A DNA stretch of 64,000 bases from Diadema setosum (lineage: Eukaryota > Echinodermata > Echinoidea > Diadematoida > Diadematidae): the NCBI GenBank assembly GCA_033980235.1, contig CM067077.1:858501-922500 (forward strand). Direction: 5' to 3'. Shown here in pieces: positions 1 through 10,041 of this stretch (position 1 is the stretch's first letter; each line of letters starts with the position of its first letter). The notes under the pieces are model-generated. The model ran no database searches, was not told the DNA's origin, and was given only the letters and a program-made list of their open reading frames with translations. The translations under genes were made by a program, and so were the position numbers.

Positions 1-786
1 TTCTGAATCTCCGTAGTGAAATAATGCCATTTTAGTGCATGTGATGCATTTTCTTTGCGTGGCTTGAAAGGATACGCAGGGTGCCGATGGTAAGGTACCC
101 TGCTCATACGTCGTAACGTGGCACCCTTTACCATACTGCAGTATAGTATGGTACAGGAATCTCAAAATATAATTAAATCATAAAAATACAATCTATGGTA
201 CAACCCTAACCTAACCCTAAACCCTTTAAATCCAACCTTGCTTGCTACAATTTATGTAATGCACAGATGCACACTCACTGTAATGTAGTGGGGCTGATTT
301 CACGATTTTGCCCTAATGCTTAATGGCAATGGCTGTGCCTGCCAGCCTGTACACTGTACATTGTATGTGTACATCATACAGTTGTACATGTAGATTCTAC
401 ATCATGGTGTAGCCAGTAGGTCTAATGTCAATTACCATATACATGTAGTCGCCACTTGTGTGTATTTCCTATGCACTCCCGGGTTGACGAACTAACGATA
501 GGCACTGAATTAGTTTGCTGCCCATAGCGCGACACGTATCATACTATTATTAGCGCATGTGTTATACAATGTACAGTTAGTGTGTACACACACTTCAATG
601 TAGGATGCATTGTGCATCATCGCGTTTGAAAAACTCTGTTAATCTGCCACCTGAAATCCATTTGAAATAAAAAACATTCCAGCATTAAAAATGGTTTTGT
701 GACATGTTGCATATGGCAAAATACATGTGGATTCGGGGTTTCTTCAATTGAATAGAATAGAATTATATTGAATACAATAGAATTAA
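1..786. other. Intergenic DNA, no gene seen
   Basis: No open frame of note on either strand. The stretch holds a short hairpin near 77-104 (GCAGGGT paired with ACCCTGC), many scattered TGTACA and ACATGTA palindromes at about 340-450, a telomere-like patch annotated separately, and a short run of AATAG-type repeats at about 745-785 that leads into the LINE remnant. Confidence 0.6.
201..232. repeat. Short telomere-like CCCTAA patch
   Basis: About four imperfect units of the animal telomere motif (CCCTAA on this strand) lie in tandem. The array is far too short and degenerate to be a chromosome end. It is more likely an interstitial scar or chance. Confidence 0.45.
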
Positions 787-1245
787 AGATACGACATACA
801 TGTATAAGACTTTTGTTAGACCATTACTAGATTAATGTTCTACAGTCTGGGACCCCCACACTCAGACTCTGGTAGACAGACTGGAAGCAGTGCAAAACAG
901 AGCAGTGCGTTTTGTTAGAGGTGATTACTCTAGACACAGTAGTGTTACAAAAATGAAGCGTGAGCTGGGCTGGGAGCTGCTGAAACATCGACGCAGAGTA
1001 GGCCGCATTACCACATTCCACGAAGTACAGTACTTGCGGGTCGCCTATCCATCCCAGTTCGAAAAGCCCTGCGTCCGGTCCGAAGGGTTCTCTGGAAATC
1101 ATCCACTACAAGCTTCATCCCAATCGCCACGAACAAAAACTGTTATAAATACTCGTTTATTCCAAGAACAATTATAGACTGGAACTCACTCCCACCAATA
1201 GTTTCTAACATCACAAACAAGGACTCGACGTGAATATCTGGCGAC
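787..1245 (+). pseudogene. LINE (CR1/L2/Jockey-type) reverse transcriptase C-terminal remnant
   Basis: This is the degraded last part of a non-LTR retrotransposon ORF2. From 806 the frame reads KTFVRPLLD, then an in-frame TAA, then CSTVWDPHTQTLVDRLEAVQ and NRAVRFVRGDYSRHSSVTKM, continuing to LGWELLKHRRR. This matches the thumb and C-terminal region found after the catalytic reverse transcriptase domain in the CR1/L2/Jockey superfamilies. After about 1060 the frame is lost. A second frame at about 1112-1230 gives the typical terminal motif YSFIPRTIIDWNSLPP. So there is at least one stop and one frameshift. The catalytic core, endonuclease and ORF1 are absent, as expected for a 5'-truncated dead copy. 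Family placement comes from motif memory, so the clade is uncertain. Confidence 0.85.
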
Positions 1246-2469
1246 TTTAGGTAGTGGCGACTTAATGATAATCGATGTTACACATGTAAACATAGAACTT
1301 CTATGTTGTCATTGCCTTGTGTGAAATAAAAAATGTATTAAACGTTAGATTTCTACAGCATACAAATTGTACGTAGATTAAAAGCCCGACATGGGAATGG
1401 CCATGCCCATATGACACACACTGTTGCTATTGATCATTCGAATACCGTGTTCTCTTTAAATGTTTTACTATTCACTAAATATGTGGAAAGAAGAATGTGA
1501 AATTTCTTCACATTGGAAAAGAATACCAGCCCATCACACATTTTGTGACCATCATTCATGGCACTAGAGTCTCTATGAGTTCATGACTATGCCATACAAC
1601 CTATGCCATGGTACAGTCATTGTCACTGTCATGTCATGGGCGCCGGGCATATGCATGGCCTGGTGACCGACTTTATTGCCAGAACAAAGATCTCTTCGAC
1701 AGCAAAACTCTTTGATCATGTCGATAGAATAGGATGGTATAGTATTGCTTGGTTGAGGCGAGGATTCTTTCTCTTCTGCTATATTAAAACGTGATAACAA
1801 GGCGTTACGTTGGCCTTATTGTGAGCGTAGCAACTAACGCAGCTCAGCGTAAAACGCGGCCACCGAATGAACAATTGACTGTAGGCCGAGGCACAACGTA
1901 TCGAACGTTGTTCGGTAAACGGGCAAAACCCGTGTTTTCAACGTTTCCTTCGGCCATTTATTTACGTCTTGATATAGTTAGAATATACTGAGAATACCTA
2001 CGAACTTAACTAAAAAAATACTCACCTCCTGACTTACGATGAAGACGGTTTGGACCCTATTCTTGAATAGGTTGTCTTTTCATTTCCACCAACGCGCTCG
2101 AACAACGGTGTAAACGTAACCTTTTACCTCTGTAATTTGATCATAATGTACAACTTGTACAGTACGTTGCAATTGCATGCATGCATTGGGCTATTGGGCT
2201 TTTTATGAGTGCATTCATTTTTGTACCGTAGTGGTAAGTAGAAAAAAGAAGGAAACCAAATTGTATTACGAGTTATGTACATTGTAAAACTGGTACACGT
2301 CGCCTTTATTAAAAGTTTAGTGTCCAAAGAATACATGTAATGACAAAGAGTTTCTGTAAAAATACTCTCTATTCCTCTGTCCTTGCTCTCCTTTCCTCCC
2401 CATTTCTCCTCATTTTCTATACTAGTATTCATCTTTTTACTCGTCCTCGTTTTTTTTCTCCTGGGTTCC
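1246..2469. other. Intergenic DNA, no gene seen
   Basis: Mostly unique sequence after the LINE remnant. Short open frames at 1573-1991 overlap on both strands and show no domain or protein-like composition. CATGCCATGG-like palindromes occur near 1600-1650. Confidence 0.55.
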
Positions 2470-2638
2470 TTTCTCTCTTTTTTTTTTTTTTTTTTTTTTT
2501 TTTCTGACGATCCTTCCTGGCCCTTTTTCTCCATTTTCATCTTCATCCCCTGATCTTCATATCCTAATCTTCTTCTTCTTCTTCTTCTTCTTCTTCTTCT
2601 TCTTCTTCTTCTTCTTCTTCTTCTTCTTCTTCTTCTTC

Positions 2639-2701
<63 letters not shown>

Positions 2702-2750
2702 TTCTTTCATCATCATCGTCGTCGTCGTCTTCTTCTTCTTCGTTGTCTAT
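2470..2750. repeat. Compound satellite: poly-T, (TTC)n, (ATC)n, (GTC)n
   Basis: A T-tract at about 2478-2502 is followed by roughly 75 bases of (CTT)n from about 2566. About 60 bases of (CAT)n begin at 2640, and the array ends in mixed CTT, CAT, CGT and CTT units to about 2746. One strand is almost pure pyrimidine in the first half, a composition that can form triplex DNA. The reverse frame gives a meaningless K-rich peptide. Confidence 0.95.
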
Positions 2751-4286
2751 ACTTTAATATTCATTGTACTTCCAGTAGGGTAAGGGTTAATGCATTGATA
2801 AACATGATCGATGTCGAAGCTATAATATCCGTTTACCTCTATAATTGAGGATTTTATTTTATTACAGGTTTCAGACATTCTTTTGATATCCAAACTCGGT
2901 CAATTCAAACCTCGCTCATAACTTTTATATGCAACTAGCCTTTAATTCAAGATTTCATTTTGAAATGGAATTGTATTTACAACTAAGGTAAGTTAATTTG
3001 TTGGGAACCAATAGGCCCTCTTCTATCTATCTTTATATCTATCTTTCCATCTATATCTATCTCTCCATCTCTATCTATCTATCTATTTATCTATCAATCT
3101 ATCTGTCTGTCTATCTTACTATCCTTGATCTATCTATCCATCTAAGGCGTACATGCCATCGGGTATTATCTTCTCCAAGTACATGTACATGTATTATTCT
3201 TATTGGCCATCTATCACTCAGAACATCATCATGGATACCCTGAAAGGTTTACAGATTCCCGATTTTGGAGACTTAACTTTCGACATAGCTACAGAAATAC
3301 AGTAATACTCATGGCCGTTCGCCCATCTTGGGACCACTATAAAGTCTCCACCCCCTTACCCCCCCCCCCCGCCGTATTCAAGATCCATCTTATCCTACAT
3401 AGGTTTTCAGTGAGGTGATGTCGCATTAAAAAAAAAAAAAAGAATGCAAAAAGTGATAAAAACAATCCTCCAGATTAAATCTATTCACATTCTTGCTACG
3501 TAAACGACTTTTGATCATTGATAGGAAAAAATGTAGGTGCCTATATTTTTTTATAAACTTATATGCGGTTGACAGCGGTTGATTCTTCAGTATAGTAGCT
3601 CTGTCAGTATCACCACCCTAAGGATGACCCAGTAACCCACTATACTCTCACACACCCTGGGACAAGAGAGATATTTTGCCGACTAGAGTGTGCATTCTTG
3701 TACATAATGCAAACAAACAATCCAGAGCGGCCAAAATAAATACAGATATTTAAAGTGTCATCCTACACCACAACACCACTTACTGCATACAGAATTGAGG
3801 TTAAGTGAAAAGTGAAACAGTAATATAGTGGGGCATACATGAATGAATGACCTCCGGAAATGGATACCGTCATGTATTCCGAGACAGGCCATGTTTGTTT
3901 TAATGCCTGCTATTGGATCTACCAAATATATTTTTTTTCTTTGTCATGAAATAATTAATTAAATGCGACAAATACGAGAACGCCTATTTATAATTAAACT
4001 GGTTACACATCAGTTTTGTCTTGTTTTTGCTTTGTTTTTTATTTGCCATGATTTTCTGTTAGAATAATAATGTTTGGATAATACAGAATGATACAGAAAA
4101 TACATAAGAATGTCATGTATGAAATCTGAAAATGTTAATTCAGTTATCAAACGGCGTGATAGGAAATTTTTTATTGTGTCATCTGTAAACACCCAATCAT
4201 TGCGCAATCTGACGTAATTTACAAGGGACTTCCATTGGGGAGAACAACTCTATGTGACTTTTGATATTTCTTGTGGGAAATGCGGC
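2751..4286. other. Intergenic DNA with a (TCTA)n microsatellite
   Basis: No gene seen. It contains a (TCTA)n/(TCTG)n microsatellite at about 3022-3145, a C-run at 3360-3370 and an A-run at about 3427-3441. The sequence just before the tRNA at 4287 is unique and does not resemble the flanks of the other tRNA-Pro genes. Confidence 0.6.
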
Positions 4287-4358
4287 GGCTTGTTGGTCTA
4301 GTGGTATGATTCTCGCTTCGGGTGCGAGAGGTCCCGGGTTCGACTCCCGGACAAGCCC
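4287..4358 (+). tRNA. tRNA-Pro-CGG: tRNA-Pro, anticodon CGG
   Basis: This is a complete 72-nt cytosolic tRNA-Pro gene. The acceptor arm GGCTTGT pairs fully with ACAAGCC, and the discriminator base is C as is normal for eukaryotic tRNA-Pro. The anticodon stem CTCGC/GCGAG closes a seven-base loop with CGG at 4319-4321. The T arm CCGGG/CCCGG carries TTCGACT. Both internal polymerase III promoter boxes are intact: the A box lies in the D arm and the B box is GGTTCGACTCC. No CCA is encoded and there is no intron. A TTTT terminator follows a few bases downstream at 4362-4365. The 72 bases are identical to the gene at 9970-10041, while the flanks differ. Confidence 0.97.
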
Positions 4359-4844
4359 ATTCTTTTGTAGTTTGAACTGGCCGTAATAGAAAGTAAATGC
4401 AAAGTTTTTTTCCTTTTTTGATGAAAATGAAAAATGAAAGGAAAAATAAGTAGCCAAATGGATGAATATGAAGAGACAAATAAAACAGAGAGGAAGATAG
4501 AAGATAATAATTTTGTATGATATCGTGTTTTTTTTTTTCAAAACATATACTTCGTTTTGCAACTGGCAAGAGTGCAATCTCGGCTTTCCCGGGTGTCAAA
4601 CACCATCCTCCTTGGCTCCAAGTCTGAGCGACAATCAAACCAGCAGGCTAACTAACATTACATGATTTGTCACCATAGTACCGAGACTTCTAATTCAAAA
4701 AATGCACACCTACAATGACTGCTCCTATTACTCACTACGACCGCCGATGCTATACTCCCGCTTTGCTACTTACACTTCTGCTGCTTTTGCCACTACTTCT
4801 AGGGCCTGCGGAGCGTTTTCCGGGGGGGGGGGGCACTTCTATGT

Positions 4845-5062
4845 TTCATGAGCTAATAAGCAAAAGAAGAAGAAAAAAAAAAAGGTCCTCAGCTCATCTC
4901 TTTCGTACCATTTCCGAGTTTCTTCAGCTGACAAGCAAATAAAAAACAACAACAAACAAACAACAAGCAAAACAACAACAAGAAAGGTCGTCAGCTCATC
5001 TCTCCCCTTCCATTTCTTCAGCTGACAAGCAAAAAAAAAAAAAGGAAAAAGGTCTTCAGCGG
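4845..5062. repeat. Tandem duplication of a ~95-bp unit with A-rich linkers
   Basis: The block GTC(C/G)TCAGCTCATCTCT, then CATTTC, then TTCAGCTGACAAGC occurs at about 4883-4940 and again at about 4986-5032. Each copy is followed by an A-rich or CAA-rich linker. A partial third unit (CATGAGCTAATAAGC) precedes them at about 4848 and a partial GTCTTCAGC follows at about 5052. Expansion by slippage or unequal exchange is the simple explanation. Confidence 0.7.
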
Positions 5063-5255
5063 AAAAACATAACCGTACCGCGCTCACGCTTCAAGATCTC
5101 TATCTATTTCTATTTAGTGCCATTTACGTACTTCCGGGTTAAAAAAAAAAAAAGTGGGGGGGGGGGGGGACCAAAGTGATGACACCATATGTGTTGCTTT
5201 GTATAATGTAAAAAAAAAAGTGTGGGGGCCCCTCGGCCCCCACGGTTCTGCCGGC

Positions 5256-5352
5256 CATGACTTCTGCTTATGCTACTACTACTCTGCTTATGCTACTACA
5301 CTACTTCTGCTTATGCTACTTACACTACTACTGCTACTACTACAACAGTTAC
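5256..5352. repeat. Minisatellite CTTCTGCTTATGCTACTA
   Basis: Three to four imperfect copies of a unit around CTGCTTATGCTACT, interspersed with CTA and CTG triplets. The forward frame yields only Y/L/T-rich low-complexity peptide. Confidence 0.75.
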
Positions 5353-6154
5353 TATACTAACTATCAATACAGTCATCATGATCCCATATATTGCAGTTTT
5401 TGGTAAACGTTAATGTAATTATTATGGGCAATAACAACTGTCAAAATAACAGCAATTTATTGTTTTATTCATTGATGACAATTCGGATGAAACTATAATA
5501 TCATCTCTCCCTCTACAACCAACTTACTTAGTAAGTCTACAATAATTATTTTGTCAGCTGTTATCCACGTTATGGTCGATTTCTTTTATCAATGTACATT
5601 GTATTGATTTTTAGTACCATAATACTCTGAAATGTATCGACAAGGAACCGTATATAACATCGATCGCACTTTGTGCAATAATTATACCCTGTCTACATAA
5701 TCCTTCCTTCTTTCCTTCATTCATGTCATTTCATTTACTTCATTCCTTCTTTCTTTTCGGCAAACATGACACGAAATGAATCAGAGATATAACATAGACA
5801 TGTATTCGACTTTACATGGTAGATAATGGTTAACAAATACAAAATTATACATGCATACCGGCAAAATACAAAGTTATGTCTGGAGGGGAAAAAAAAGAGA
5901 AAGAATTGAGAGGTCCACTGAAAAGCATGCTTGTAAATATTGTGAGCCAAAGGATTCTTGTTTTGTTTATGCAGGACAGAACAAGACAGGAGAAACACAT
6001 TCAACATAGCAAATGAGAACAAAAAAAGAAATACAAAGCTGCACATCTAGGAAGAGCAAGAGAAAAAAAAAAGTAAAAAAAAAACACAAACAAACAAACA
6101 AACAAATAAAAACAAACAAAAACAAGGGTGGGGAAGGGGAAAAAAAATATCTTG

Positions 6155-6226
6155 GGGCTTGTCCGGGAATTGAACCCGGGACCTCTCGCACCCTAAGCGA
6201 GAATCATACCACTAGACCAACAAGCC
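6155..6226 (-). tRNA. tRNA-Pro-AGG: tRNA-Pro, anticodon AGG
   Basis: This is a complete 72-nt tRNA-Pro on the opposite strand. The acceptor stem GGCTTGT/ACAAGCC is intact with discriminator C. The anticodon AGG, at plus-strand positions 6192-6194, would be edited to IGG in eukaryotes and read most proline codons. The B box is GGTTCAATTCC, one of two variants in this cluster. An oligo-T run follows the 3' end on the minus strand (the A-run at about 6140-6147 on the plus strand) and should end polymerase III transcription. It is the only one of the four proline genes in this orientation. Confidence 0.97.
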
Positions 6227-7169
6227 TGCACAGCGCCCTCACGGAGTACAAACATATTAGTACATGTTGTTGGCCGCGCCGGAACTGCCGACAATGACGC
6301 AATTAGGGTGTAATGACCGTATGAACGACGTCCGTCTTACCACTAATCTGTCAAACAGTGAAGAGGTTAGTATAGCTGATACATTGTATTACCTAAATTC
6401 CCTCACATTGATATACACTGTAGTTTTTCATGATTATTATCAACGTCAACATTGTCATTATCATTGTTCTTATCATAATTATCACCGTTTGTAATTGTCA
6501 TTATTACTTTTGCTCTTAACAGTGGACATCAAGATCTTGAGTACATCTGGCGTCAGATATCGTAGTGCGCCAGAAAGATTGGTACCAAGACACGCCCTGC
6601 CTTCGAGATGATGACCACATGGCGCAATCACTCAGTTTATGCTACACGCAGAAGCGTTAACTGTTCCATACAGTATACCTTTCAGGAAGATTGGTTTGCA
6701 TAATATAGGTTGCATTGGTTTTGACAGAGGGATTTAAATAAGATGATTGTTTCTTGGAAAGCCCCTGTAGGCCCTACTGTTCACAAAATATCTTTTAGGG
6801 AAATATAAAGCATATTTAGGTAGCTTTGTTCATGTACCTATCATCCATGTTTCATCCTGTTTCATTCCATCATTAATCCCCTTCTCTTTCACTTCATGAG
6901 TATATCAAACAATAGCCCCTATTGGCGTATAATAACCATAATGTATTAAACGATATTAAATATGAAGAGTTTGAATGGTAAAACAGATAAACGCCATTTT
7001 CTTGTTTTAAGGGAGCTCATCATCGAACAGACTAAAATGAAATTATTTCAATGATATTACTCTCGTTACTATAGAATGAGATATTTTTGAAGACATTGTT
7101 GTAATCATCACATATCATTGATGATTTTCTTTTTTTTTTTTCATCAACTTCAGTTGCCAATATCTCAGG
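6227..7169. other. Intergenic DNA, no gene seen
   Basis: Unique AT-rich sequence with no supported open frame. A T-run lies at about 7129-7141 just before the piggyBac-like MITE. Confidence 0.55.
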
Positions 7170-7570
7170 TTAAAGGGTGTGTACAGTTCTGGTCGAGGTA
7201 GCTCGAGGTGAAGATTTATCTTTTAACGTTTTGTGAGATATTCAGAAACCACTCTATGAGATGTCAAAGAGCATGCGGTTCTAAGGGGTATCAAAAGTTT
7301 ATTCGATGAAAATCGGTTTTGAAATGGCTGAGATATCCAAAAACAAGGTGAAACAAAGAGATACTAATAAATTTGGGACATGTCGCCTTTTATTATTAGC
7401 ACTTTTTTGGATATCTCAGCCATTTGAAAACCAATTTGCATCAAATAAACGTTGAATCCTTCTTAAAATTACATGCTCTTTCATATTTCATAAGAGGCTT
7501 TTCATTATCTCACTTAGGAATGTTCAAAACATGAATCCCTACTTCAACCAGTACTGTACAGTCCCTTTAA
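7170..7570. mobile_element. piggyBac-like MITE with TTAA target duplication
   Basis: The element spans 7174-7566 and is flanked by TTAA at 7170-7173 and 7567-7570. Its ends are inverted: the left reads AGGGTGTGTACAGTTCTGG, and the right reads AGGGACTGTACAGTACTGG on the other strand. Symmetry continues inward for about 185 bases at lower identity. Paired landmarks are GAGCATG, GGTTTTNAAATGGCTGAGAT and GATATCCAAAAA. The whole unit can therefore fold into a long hairpin with a short core near 7340-7390. There is no coding capacity. TTAA duplication with AGGG/CCCT termini is the hallmark of the piggyBac superfamily, so a non-autonomous derivative is the best fit. Confidence 0.8.
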
Positions 7571-7578
7571 AGCTGGAT

Positions 7579-7597
7579 CTGGGGGGGGGGGGGGGAG
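7579..7597. repeat. G-run
   Basis: About sixteen consecutive G residues lie between the piggyBac-like MITE and the (TA)n tract. The tract is length-unstable and hard to sequence. Confidence 0.9.
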
Positions 7598-7616
7598 ATG
7601 GGTGGTATTGGGTGAA

Positions 7617-7989
<373 letters not shown>

Positions 7990-8035
<46 letters not shown>
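7990..8035. repeat. (TA)n tract between two MITEs
   Basis: Pure TA repeat joining the right end of the 249-bp MITE to the left end of the Tc1-like element. Confidence 0.95.
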
Positions 8036-8036
<1 letters not shown>

Positions 8037-8743
8037 TGGACAGCAAAAGAAAGTACCCACTTCTGTCAAAGGTTGCACACAAAAATTCACCACCTAGAAA
8101 TAAACAATTTTTTGTACACAGGTATGCTACAATATCCATTAGTAATCACATACAAAATAGCAAGTGATTATCTTTATTACAAAGAAAAAAATGACATGCA
8201 CAGCAAATTGGTCACTAAATCAAAAGTCACAAAATGTAACAGAATGACCCTTACAAGACTTACAAGCTTACTTACAAGCCTTACAAGCCTAATAAGACGT
8301 GGCTTAATTTTCCTGATGGAAGCTTGCTTAGACCAGCGTAAAGTAAAGTCCAGTCTAAAGAGCTAACTGATTTTATTCTGAGAATTAGCATAATCAGGAA
8401 GGATAGCATCTCTAAATACAGAATACACTCATTAACATCATTTTGACGAAACAGATGTTTACTTTGACATATTGGTTGTTTAAAAATGTTATCCATTCAG
8501 TGGTCATTTTTGCATGGTGGAGAGTGCTGTTGTGTGGGACTTTTGATTCAATGACCAAGATGCTGTACATGTCAAGTTCTTCTTTGTTATGAAGACATTC
8601 ACTTGCTTATATGCATGTGATAAGTAAGGGGCATTGTAGCACACCTGTGTACAAAAATTGTATATTTCTAGGGGGTGATTTTTTTTGTGTGTGTGTGTGT
8701 GCGGCCTTTGACAGAAGTGGGTACTTTCTTTTGCTGTCCAGTG
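8036..8743. mobile_element. Tc1/mariner-like non-autonomous foldback element, ~708 bp
   Basis: The inverted ends read CTGGACAGCAAAAGAAAGTA at 8036 and, on the other strand, CACTGGACAGCAAAAGAAAG at 8743. TA lies on both sides (8034-8035 and 8744-8745). Similarity between the arms runs inward for more than 100 bases (CCCACTTCTGTCAAAGG, CCTAGAAATA, TTTTTGTACACAGGT, TGCTACAAT). It then resumes with GGTCA and AATCAAAAGTC near 8211-8230 and 8535-8555. The left end lacks the first CA, a small terminal loss. No DDE/D transposase fragment is visible in the 8250-8500 core. Ends starting CACTGGACAG with a TA duplication fit Tc1/mariner. Calling it non-autonomous follows from the absence of an open frame. 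Confidence 0.82.
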
Positions 8744-8745
8744 TA

Positions 8746-9479
8746 TATAATATATAATTATACATACAAATGCATACTAGTATTCAAAGGTTAGGAACTT
8801 GCAAGGATCACAACATACAATGCCCTGACAATTCCCATGATTGAATCTTAAAATCAAGCCATGACGACCCGTGAATAAATTCTCCCTATTAACCCTTTGC
8901 CATCGAAATGTAGCTCTCATCTAATAGATCTAACACGTGGCTAACCCACTTCTTACAAGGCAGGCAGTGAAACTCACAGTACAAATTTCAGGCGGTCGTG
9001 TAATCAATCCGTCACTCTCGGAAGGTTTCACTTCCTGTCAGCCATTCCAAGTCATCTCAATAACAGATGATTAGTCAACAAAGTGTTTCGTCGAATTTCT
9101 TTTTCTTGCTTTAAACTTCCACACCGGCTAGCTCTTTTAACAGCTAACTCTGATGATCATTTATTATCCAAGTTCCTGTTTCTAGCGGTTATTTCTGTAC
9201 AGCGAAACATCCGAGAGGAAATTAATGATTCTGACGAATTTTGATATTACGGATTTTAAACGGGACACCGCGCTCTTGTACGAATTATACACCTCCCTGA
9301 GCATGCGCCTTTAGGACACAAGTGTAAACTCGTTCAGTAAACATTCACTCAGCATCAGCTTGGATAATCTCTCCAATTACATTGTACACACAATTTTATG
9401 TGCCACGTAGCTTCGCTGATCACAACTTATTCCATGAAGAGTGATATATTGTGATGTTGCCCATAAACGAAATGTGTCT
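8746..9479. other. Intergenic DNA upstream of tRNA-Pro-TGG
   Basis: Unique sequence. No gene seen and no close relation to the flanks of the other proline tRNAs. Confidence 0.5.
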
Positions 9480-9551
9480 GGCTTGTTGGTCTAGTGGCAT
9501 GATTCTCGCTTTGGGTGCGAGAGGCCCCGGGTTCAATTCCCGGACAAGCCC
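9480..9551 (+). tRNA. tRNA-Pro-TGG: tRNA-Pro, anticodon TGG
   Basis: This is a complete 72-nt tRNA-Pro with the acceptor stem GGCTTGT/ACAAGCC, discriminator C and anticodon TGG at 9512-9514. It differs from the CGG genes by a C in the D loop (GTGGCAT instead of GTGGTAT), a C at the base before the T stem (GAGGCCCC), and the B-box variant GGTTCAATTCC. All stems remain paired. AAAATTTT follows about 10 bases downstream and supplies the terminator. It is the second-nearest pair partner in the cluster, 418 bases before the next tRNA-Pro on the same strand. Confidence 0.97.
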
Positions 9552-9969
9552 GGGAGAAAATTTTGCTGTCTTTTTGCCCTCCCTGTATCACACATGATAG
9601 AACTTTAAAAAAAATACTGCTTACTTATTGGTTTCCCTAAAGTTAGGAAAGAACTGGCAGTAAGTATTTTTCCCGGATTCATAGAGAATAAAAATAAACA
9701 GAGATATTGTCACTAATAATTAATTCTTCTAGTTCTTTGTGATTAGATTTCGGATTAATAGAAATATGTGAGGTTATAGCTTTGACGTATAGGAAATCAG
9801 CGATGAAATAATGAATAGCAAGCATTGCATAAATAGCGATGATGACAGCTGAGTTTATGAATGTATGTTACTTCCAGTTTTTATGAGATGGTGCAATCTA
9901 CCAACGGTAGGCCCTACACATTTGAAACAGACATCCAGCTACTAAGTATGCAAACTCTCTGGCACGTTC

Positions 9970-10041
9970 GGCTTGTTGGTCTAGTGGTATGATTCTCGCT
10001 TCGGGTGCGAGAGGTCCCGGGTTCGACTCCCGGACAAGCCC
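9970..10041 (+). tRNA. tRNA-Pro-CGG: tRNA-Pro, anticodon CGG (second copy)
   Basis: This is identical over all 72 bases to the gene at 4287-4358: same stems, anticodon CGG at 10002-10004 and B box GGTTCGACTCC. A TTTT terminator starts two bases after the discriminator (10044-10047). The flanks are unrelated to those of the first copy, so either the duplication is old and the gene bodies are held constant by selection or conversion, or only a very short segment moved. Confidence 0.97.

Larger units (their letters stand above)
4359..6154. other. Intergenic DNA between tRNA-Pro genes
   Basis: No gene seen. It holds a duplicated unit near 4.85-5.06 kb, a pyrimidine-rich minisatellite near 5.25-5.35 kb, several A-runs and G-runs, a perfect GC hairpin at 5222-5243 (GGGGGCCCC followed by GGCCCCC), and a (CAAA)n stretch at about 6085-6122. 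Minus-strand frames over 4219-4638 only read through the antisense of the tRNA. Confidence 0.6.

Noticed and set aside
201..232. Chromosome end
   Set aside because: Only about four degenerate CCCTAA units, with unique sequence on both sides.
4197..4638. Minus-strand frames of 126 and 139 codons over a tRNA gene
   Set aside because: Their only distinctive part is the translated antisense of tRNA-Pro (GVEPGTSRTRSENHTTRP), a familiar artefact. The rest is AT-rich noise.
6013..6297. Plus-strand 94-codon frame
   Set aside because: It reads K-rich simple sequence and then the antisense of the AGG proline tRNA. Not a protein gene.
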